Source: an uncultured Phycisphaerales bacterium
GTDB lineage: Bacteria > Planctomycetota > Phycisphaerae > Sedimentisphaerales > Anaerobacaceae
DNA: 10,183 nucleotides
Reading direction: 5' to 3'
NCBI GenBank assembly: GCA_937927975.1
Contig: CALEZT010000146.1
Location: forward strand, 1-10,183
The position numbers and the translations under genes were made by a program. The first letter of the stretch is position 1. Each line of letters starts with the position of its first letter. Below are positions 6,071-10,183 of the stretch, one piece after another. Below the pieces are notes generated by a model. That model ran no database searches. It saw nothing but the letters and a program-made list of their open reading frames with translations, and had not been told where the DNA came from.

Positions 6071-7654
6071 TTAGCTCTTCTTCCTCTGCGCCTGCCGAAG
6101 AAAACGCAAGAGACTCTCAAAGGAGTCTTGCGGCGATGTCGAACTGAATGGAATCATCTGAACATTCCGAAGAGCAAAAGGCAATTCATGAACCTCAACT
6201 CCACTGACAAAGGTAAATAGCTGACTATTTGGCTTACGCCCAGAGAGCTTCTCGTTCAAGAAGCTTCGCCATTCGTATCCCACCCAGCCCGAGTCAAAGC
6301 ACTCCGGCGACGTGCCAAGGACAACCATACATTTTGCCGATTCCAGGGCTATGTCAATGGCTGTGGCATAGTCACTCTCACCCAACAGAGGTAGACTTGC
6401 CGCGCTGAAAAACAGTCTTAGCCCGCTGTCTTCCAGATAGTCATGGAGCCATTGAGCGATACGCTGATCGCAAGACCGGTAGCTGATGAACACGTCGCAG
6501 GGAGCTTGTTCCCGTTTTCTCTCCCGGATGGAATTCAAAGCCCGCGTTCGGGGCTGACTGGAAACCGCCTCAAGGTAGCGTCCGATCATGATACGAGTAA
6601 TCGGACAGAGATCCCACTTCCGAGTCGAGTTCAACCATTTCTTTCTGTCATCTTCATTTCGAAATGGTGACTTCAAATGCATAAGTCTTTTCATTTGCTT
6701 CTTAACGACACCCATCAAGTCAGCTGGCTTTCCAGGTTTACCCTCGAAGAACACCTTGTCAGGCATGAACTCATGAGCCATCAGGTTCTTTTCTGCTCCA
6801 AACCGCTTGACGTTGAAAAGTCCCACGGCACGGTTGAGAACGACTCCACGGCTTTGTTCTCCATCAAAGAAGCTCACGTGACCCTTGACATTCACCAAAG
6901 CAACACGATCCACCTCGATCGCGTTATCCTCGGGAACAACATTCAAGAAGTATCCCTGCGAGACTGTTGAACCATCCACAATTCGGACACGAACACGGTC
7001 CGTACCCGTGATCCAGGTCATAGGAACGGTCAGAGTCTTATATGAGGCAATCGTGGGGTGTTCGTTCTCCCAGGCTTTACGGGCCTTGCTTGGTGAATCG
7101 CCGGGATCCTTATCGCGTCCCGGGTCAAACGTGTACACAATGTGACTCCGATCGTCGCGAATGAGCAATTCCTCCCCAAATTCGCGCAACAAGATACGCT
7201 CGGGATCAAGCATTTCCTGCACATTGTCCGACGCCCCATTGGCAATATTCCAGCCGATAGGGAAGATATCACGGTAAAACAGGCAGAAATACTCATCCAC
7301 GCGACCGCGTTCGCGTCGCCAGCGAATTACCGGTAGCACGCCGCCATTGCCATATCGCAGCGGACTCGATGAACAATCGAAGCAATACGACAAGATCCTT
7401 GGGTCGTCTTGAAAACGCTTCAGGTCTTCTCGTAATTGCTCTTTACCGTCAGGTAGAGTCTCTATCATCTCAAAAAACTGCTTCTTGCCGGCGCCATCTC
7501 GAATTGCCTGGAGTTCGTCGTTTATGGAAACCTCGAGCAATCGCCCCTGCCCTTCCTTGGTCAAGGTGAACTCCGGCAGAAGCACCTGAAGAAATCCCTT
7601 GGGAATGTCGTCCAAGGTGAAGATATCTGGCTTGCCATCGAATCTCAGGCTCAT
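6071..7654 (-). CDS. Nudix-like - TIR domain fusion protein
   Basis: 527 residues; GAGGAG lies about ten bases before the ATG at 7654. The C-terminal 386-525 is a TIR domain: CDVFISYRSCDQ, then LRLFFSAASLPLLGESDYATAI split over 412-433, a CMVVLGTSPE strand, and W457-V-G-Y-E461, whose glutamate sits where NAD-cleaving TIR enzymes carry their catalytic residue. Residues about 105-290 look like a degenerate Nudix fold: G140, E147, then REFGEELLI at 157-165, which keeps the REx2EE metal-binding core, although spacing is longer than the canonical box and its last glycycine position is leucine. A basic linker (about 315-380) joins the two. If the Nudix part is active or binds ligand, it might sense or process an ADP-ribose-type nucleotide while the TIR part cleaves NAD+; this is inference. 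No convincing promoter was found in the 191 bases before it. It has its own unit between the MBL gene and the left operon. Confidence 0.88.
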   Translation of the reverse strand: MSLRFDGKPDIFTLDDIPKGFLQVLLPEFTLTKEGQGRLLEVSINDELQAIRDGAGKKQFFEMIETLPDGKEQLREDLKRFQDDPRILSYCFDCSSSPLRYGNGGVLPVIRWRRERGRVDEYFCLFYRDIFPIGWNIANGASDNVQEMLDPERILLREFGEELLIRDDRSHIVYTFDPGRDKDPGDSPSKARKAWENEHPTIASYKTLTVPMTWITGTDRVRVRIVDGSTVSQGYFLNVVPEDNAIEVDRVALVNVKGHVSFFDGEQSRGVVLNRAVGLFNVKRFGAEKNLMAHEFMPDKVFFEGKPGKPADLMGVVKKQMKRLMHLKSPFRNEDDRKKWLNSTRKWDLCPITRIMIGRYLEAVSSQPRTRALNSIRERKREQAPCDVFISYRSCDQRIAQWLHDYLEDSGLRLFFSAASLPLLGESDYATAIDIALESAKCMVVLGTSPECFDSGWVGYEWRSFLNEKLSGRKPNSQLFTFVSGVEVHELPFALRNVQMIPFSSTSPQDSFESLLRFLRQAQRKKS

Positions 7655-7801
7655 TCTGTGTTTTCTCCTCTCACTTCAGACAGGCATAGTCCGCTCGTAC
7701 ATCGCAGAATATGCTGCAGATAACCACACCAATAATGCATCAAGTCTCTTCCATAGACTCCCCTGGCCCAAGTCCCTCAGCCAGAATGTCGCTACCGGAG
7801 G

Positions 7802-7829
7802 GTTGTCGCCCCTCAATGATCGCGACAAC
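7802..7829 (-). terminator. Stem-loop after the MBL gene (possible terminator)
   Basis: GTTGTCGC at 7802-7809 and GCGACAAC at 7822-7829 are perfect 8-base complements with a 12-base loop, starting 16 bases after the MBL stop codon. No T-run follows on the minus strand, so it is a weak terminator candidate or a transcript-end stabilising hairpin. Confidence 0.4.
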
Positions 7830-7845
7830 ATCGGATTCAACAAGG

Positions 7846-9180
7846 TCATAGAGTTGTCTTCTCCCCGGCTGCCGGCATGTGCACGTTCGGGATTCCACAG
7901 CCCTGCAGAGCGTTGCAGAAGTGGGCCTTTACCTCTTGAGTGCCGTGCACGATGTATGTGTGCTGGGGCATTGATTTCATCCGGGCCAGCCACTCTGCCG
8001 CCGCGGTTGCATCGAGATGAACCGTGGGGTCTTCGAGCCGGTGAATCTGGGCCTTCACTTCGATCTCCTGGCCATGAATCGACAGTGTTTTGCAGCCGTC
8101 GCCGAGCGATTGGCCGAACAACCTGCCCAGTTGCTCTCCGAACAGGACCAGGGCAGCCTCGGGTCTCGGGAGGTTCCTTTTCAGGTGGAACGCGATGCGG
8201 CCGTACCCAGCTTTGCCTGAACTGGCGATGAAGATCGCCCCCCCTTGAACCGTATTCAGAGTCTTGGAATCTTCCACGGTGTCACTCGGACACAGGCACA
8301 CGTATACTCTGGAATTCCTGGGCTCCAAAGGCAGCACCTCGCACTGCCTGCTGGCGATCGGGCTATCCAGAAATACGAAGACGCTGGGGATTCGCTTCCG
8401 TGCCGACAGATGCTGGATGGCCTGCAGGATCGCGTCCCGGCGGTCGATCGAAGAGACCGGGATCAGCACATTGCCCTCGGCTTCGCAGGCACGATTGATG
8501 ATTTCCCCAAGTCCACTCTCGATCTCCCCCGCATCCTGGCGGGCCGCACGCAGCGCGGGCAAGAGGACGGCATCGTACGCGTCATTCACCACCGACCCCG
8601 CTTGCAGGGCGTTGTTCCTCGTGCCTGCATCGCCGATGTACAGGATCTTCCGAGAAGAGGCTCCCTGGCGGACATCGATCTTGACGAACGCCGAGCCGGG
8701 ACAGTGACCTGCCCTGAGGAACTCAAGGGTCACATATTCGTCCACAGGGACTCGTTCGCCGGCCCGGCACGGGGTGAGAAACGATTCACAGGCTGTGACT
8801 TCGCTCTCCGTGTATATCGGCTCTGCAGCGCGATCCGACTGGCCCTTCGAAACCCAGTACTGCTTCTCCTCTGCCTGGAGCAGAGCGGCCTCCAACATGC
8901 CGAGCGTCGCGACCTTGCCAGTGTCCGCCGTGCAATACACCTTCCCGGCAAAACCCTCTCGAACCAGGACAGGCAACAGACCACAGTGGCCAAGATGTCC
9001 GTGGGACAGGACCACGGCGTGGATGCTTCCGGCGGGAACAGGAAAAGACACACTCCGGCCGGAGGCCTCGGAGTCATCGTAGCCGCAATCGAGCAGAAGT
9101 CTCTTTCCCTCGTATTCCAGGAGCACGCAGGCCCCGATCCCCGGGCTCGTTTCCTCCAGCACCGTCAGTGCAATAGCCAT
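7846..9180 (-). CDS. Beta-CASP metallo-beta-lactamase-fold protein (RNase-like)
   Basis: 444 residues from the ATG at 9180-9178, preceded by GGGAG at a six-base gap; the longer frame from 9318 would begin upstream of the predicted promoter. It resembles CPSF73/archaeal-type beta-CASP ribonucleases: LLLDCG at 28-33, HGHLGH at 60-65 in place of HxHxDH, AGHCPGSAF at 157-165 (motif 3 histidine), YIGDAG at 181-186 (motif 4 aspartate), VLIPVSS then FLDSPIASR at 270-278, IASSGKAGYGR at 318-328, H388 in the SAHAD-like position and VHG at 411-413. Two departures stand out: the aspartate of motif 2 is G64, and the usual ESTYG-type motif A reads LLPALRA around 207-212. It may have lost activity or changed substrate. 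Expected cytosolic. It faces the HD gene across two divergent promoters. Confidence 0.85.
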   Translation of the reverse strand: MAIALTVLEETSPGIGACVLLEYEGKRLLLDCGYDDSEASGRSVSFPVPAGSIHAVVLSHGHLGHCGLLPVLVREGFAGKVYCTADTGKVATLGMLEAALLQAEEKQYWVSKGQSDRAAEPIYTESEVTACESFLTPCRAGERVPVDEYVTLEFLRAGHCPGSAFVKIDVRQGASSRKILYIGDAGTRNNALQAGSVVNDAYDAVLLPALRAARQDAGEIESGLGEIINRACEAEGNVLIPVSSIDRRDAILQAIQHLSARKRIPSVFVFLDSPIASRQCEVLPLEPRNSRVYVCLCPSDTVEDSKTLNTVQGGAIFIASSGKAGYGRIAFHLKRNLPRPEAALVLFGEQLGRLFGQSLGDGCKTLSIHGQEIEVKAQIHRLEDPTVHLDATAAAEWLARMKSMPQHTYIVHGTQEVKAHFCNALQGCGIPNVHMPAAGEKTTL

Positions 9181-9214
9181 AAGCATCTCCCAAAGAGGAT
9201 TATCAGTCCCACCC

Positions 9215-9242
9215 ATTCTACAGGAATACCCCGGTCCCGCAA
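9215..9242 (-). promoter_or_regulatory. Predicted sigma70-like promoter of the MBL gene
   Basis: On the minus strand, TTGCGG (9242-9237) and TAGAAT (9220-9215) are separated by 16 bases. Transcription would begin near 9208, leaving a leader of about 28 bases that contains the GGGAG ribosome site; this supports the start at 9180. Confidence 0.5.
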
Positions 9243-9291
9243 AGCACATTTGGCCGGGGGTTGACCTATCACCAACCGCCGCCAAAGAAGG

Positions 9292-9319
9292 TTGCGGGGG
9301 CTCCTCCGGCGGGTACAAT
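9292..9319 (+). promoter_or_regulatory. Predicted sigma70-like promoter of the HD gene
   Basis: TTGCGG (9292-9297) and TACAAT (9314-9319) are 16 bases apart, placing a start near 9326 and the HD start codon about 40 bases downstream. The -35 hexamer and spacing equal those of the opposing MBL promoter. Confidence 0.5.
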
Positions 9320-9364
9320 GCCGTCCTGGTCCTTCAGAATTGCATGTACGTGAGGTCAGGAGAA

Positions 9365-9937
9365 ATGGACAACGTCCAAAGAGCATTGATGACGGCCTTC
9401 GAGTGTCACAAAAGCCAGATCCGTAAGGCCGGCGGGGCGTCTTACATTGTCCACATCCTCGACGTCGCCCGCATCCTCCTGTCCGAGCCCGGCGTCTCTG
9501 AGGATGTGGTCGTCGCCGGCATCCTGCACGATACTCTGGAGGACACGCCCTACACGGCCAAGCAGTTCGAACAAGACTTCGGCCCCTATATTCTGAGCCT
9601 CGTCCAGTTCGCCACCGAGCCCGGAAAAGGCCCCACCGCGACCCGAGAGGAGAAGACCCGAACCTGGCGAGCCCGCAAGGAGCACACGATCCAAGCCTGC
9701 ACACACGCTTCCCGCGACCAGCTCCTGGTCCTCATCGCCGACAAACTCGCAAACCTCGGCAGCCTCCGCGACGAACTCCACCTCCACGGCGATGTCGTCT
9801 GGTCTTCCTTCAACGCCTCCCAAGAGGACACCGCCTGGTACCACCATTCTCTCCGTTCCGCCGTTACGGGCAAACTGAAAGACACACGCCTATTCAGGCT
9901 CTACGACCGCCTCGTGGACAACGTATTCGGAGGTTGA
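9365..9937 (+). CDS. SpoT/MESH1-like HD-domain hydrolase
   Basis: 190 residues from the ATG at 9365; GAGG at 9352-9355 lies nine bases upstream, whereas the ATG at 9344 has no ribosome site. The HD set of the (p)ppGpp hydrolase family is complete: H30 in YIVHILDVA, H55-D56 in AGILHDTLEDT with E59-D60 following, and D126 in LIADKLANL. The length fits stand-alone hydrolases; no synthetase or regulatory (TGS/ACT) domain is present, so it should degrade, not make, its nucleotide. Substrate could be (p)ppGpp or another pyrophosphorylated nucleotide. A predicted promoter lies at 9292-9319. It converges with the TPR gene on the right, 8 bases apart. Confidence 0.85.
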   Translation: MDNVQRALMTAFECHKSQIRKAGGASYIVHILDVARILLSEPGVSEDVVVAGILHDTLEDTPYTAKQFEQDFGPYILSLVQFATEPGKGPTATREEKTRTWRARKEHTIQACTHASRDQLLVLIADKLANLGSLRDELHLHGDVVWSSFNASQEDTAWYHHSLRSAVTGKLKDTRLFRLYDRLVDNVFGG

Positions 9938-9945
9938 ACGAAGAC

Positions 9946-10183
9946 TCAGTCCTTCTGTGCTGCCTGCCGGACGGCATTCAGAATGGGCTCGATCTGTTTG
10001 GCGAGCGAGGCGTAGCCGTGGCGGGTGGCGATCTTGTGCGCCTCTTCGGTCAACGGCAAGCCCTCCCTCGCGCGACCCATCTTCTGGAGCGTCGATGCCT
10101 GATTGATGAGTGATATCGCGAGCCCCTGCAGATTCCCCAACTGGCGGCAGATCCGCTCCTCTTCCTTGTGCAGAGCCATCGCG
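9946..10183 (-). CDS. TPR-repeat protein, C-terminal part (cut by window edge)
   Basis: The frame is open to the right edge and ends at TGA 9948-9946, so only the last 79 residues are seen. They hold one and a half helix pairs: ALHKEEERICRQLGNLQGL, ISLINQASTLQKMGRAREGL, and a closing EEAHKIATRHGYASLAKQIE. From memory this wording is typical of long TPR proteins in which a unit with ERICRELGN is repeated many times, often as the C-terminal sensor of STAND or kinase-like proteins. The missing N-terminus decides what it does. The ATG at 10179 is probably internal. It shares the TPR theme, but not close sequence, with the left operon, and converges on the HD gene. Confidence 0.8.
   Translation of the reverse strand, partial: AMALHKEEERICRQLGNLQGLAISLINQASTLQKMGRAREGLPLTEEAHKIATRHGYASLAKQIEPILNAVRQAAQKD

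Noticed and set aside
8245..9264. A 339-codon open frame on the plus strand opposite the MBL gene
   Set aside because: It mirrors a well-supported minus-strand gene with family motifs, has low-complexity Arg/Gly-rich composition and no recognisable domain.

Overview
The window looks like an accessory, probably immune-type, stretch of a bacterial chromosome. STAND-type NTPase, TIR and tetratricopeptide (TPR) proteins crowd one strand and abut ordinary housekeeping-like genes at the right end. No rRNA, tRNA, transposase or phage gene is visible, so the host cannot be fixed. Abundant TPR/STAND proteins and the style of the right-edge TPR protein suggest a multicellular or complex-lifestyle lineage (Planctomycetota-like is my guess, low confidence). 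The right end (about 9200-10183) looks GC-richer than the left three quarters, which would fit an acquired left part.

Right block: a beta-CASP metallo-beta-lactamase-fold protein (7846-9180, minus) and a SpoT/MESH1-like HD hydrolase (9365-9937, plus) are divergently transcribed from a short intergenic region with two face-to-face sigma70-like promoters. A TPR protein (9946-10183, minus) enters from the right edge and ends 8 bases from the HD gene.

Middle block: a 527-residue protein (6071-7654, minus) joins a degenerate Nudix-like domain to a C-terminal TIR domain with an apparently intact catalytic glutamate. On both sides of it lie stretches related to the end of the MBL gene: the intact gene's 3' end, and a decayed copy at about 5926-6036 with in-frame stops that I found by translating the intergenic region.

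Left block: six minus-strand reading frames are packed with gaps of 73 bases or less, so they probably form one operon: a small zinc-ribbon protein, a stand-alone DUF4062 protein, an 1109-residue DUF4062-NTPase-TPR protein, a second TPR protein with an internal duplication, a short remnant of a ThsB-like TIR domain (DUF1863 type), and the N-terminus of a third DUF4062 protein cut by the left edge. Three DUF4062 start regions in one operon, two of them joined by 10- and 4-base overlaps to their neighbours, is the most unusual arrangement here.

Working idea (inference): TPR regions of the NTPase and its partner sense a trigger, the P-loop module switches or oligomerises, and DUF4062 and/or TIR domains act as effectors, perhaps on nucleotides such as NAD+. 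Nothing in the sequence proves antiviral activity.
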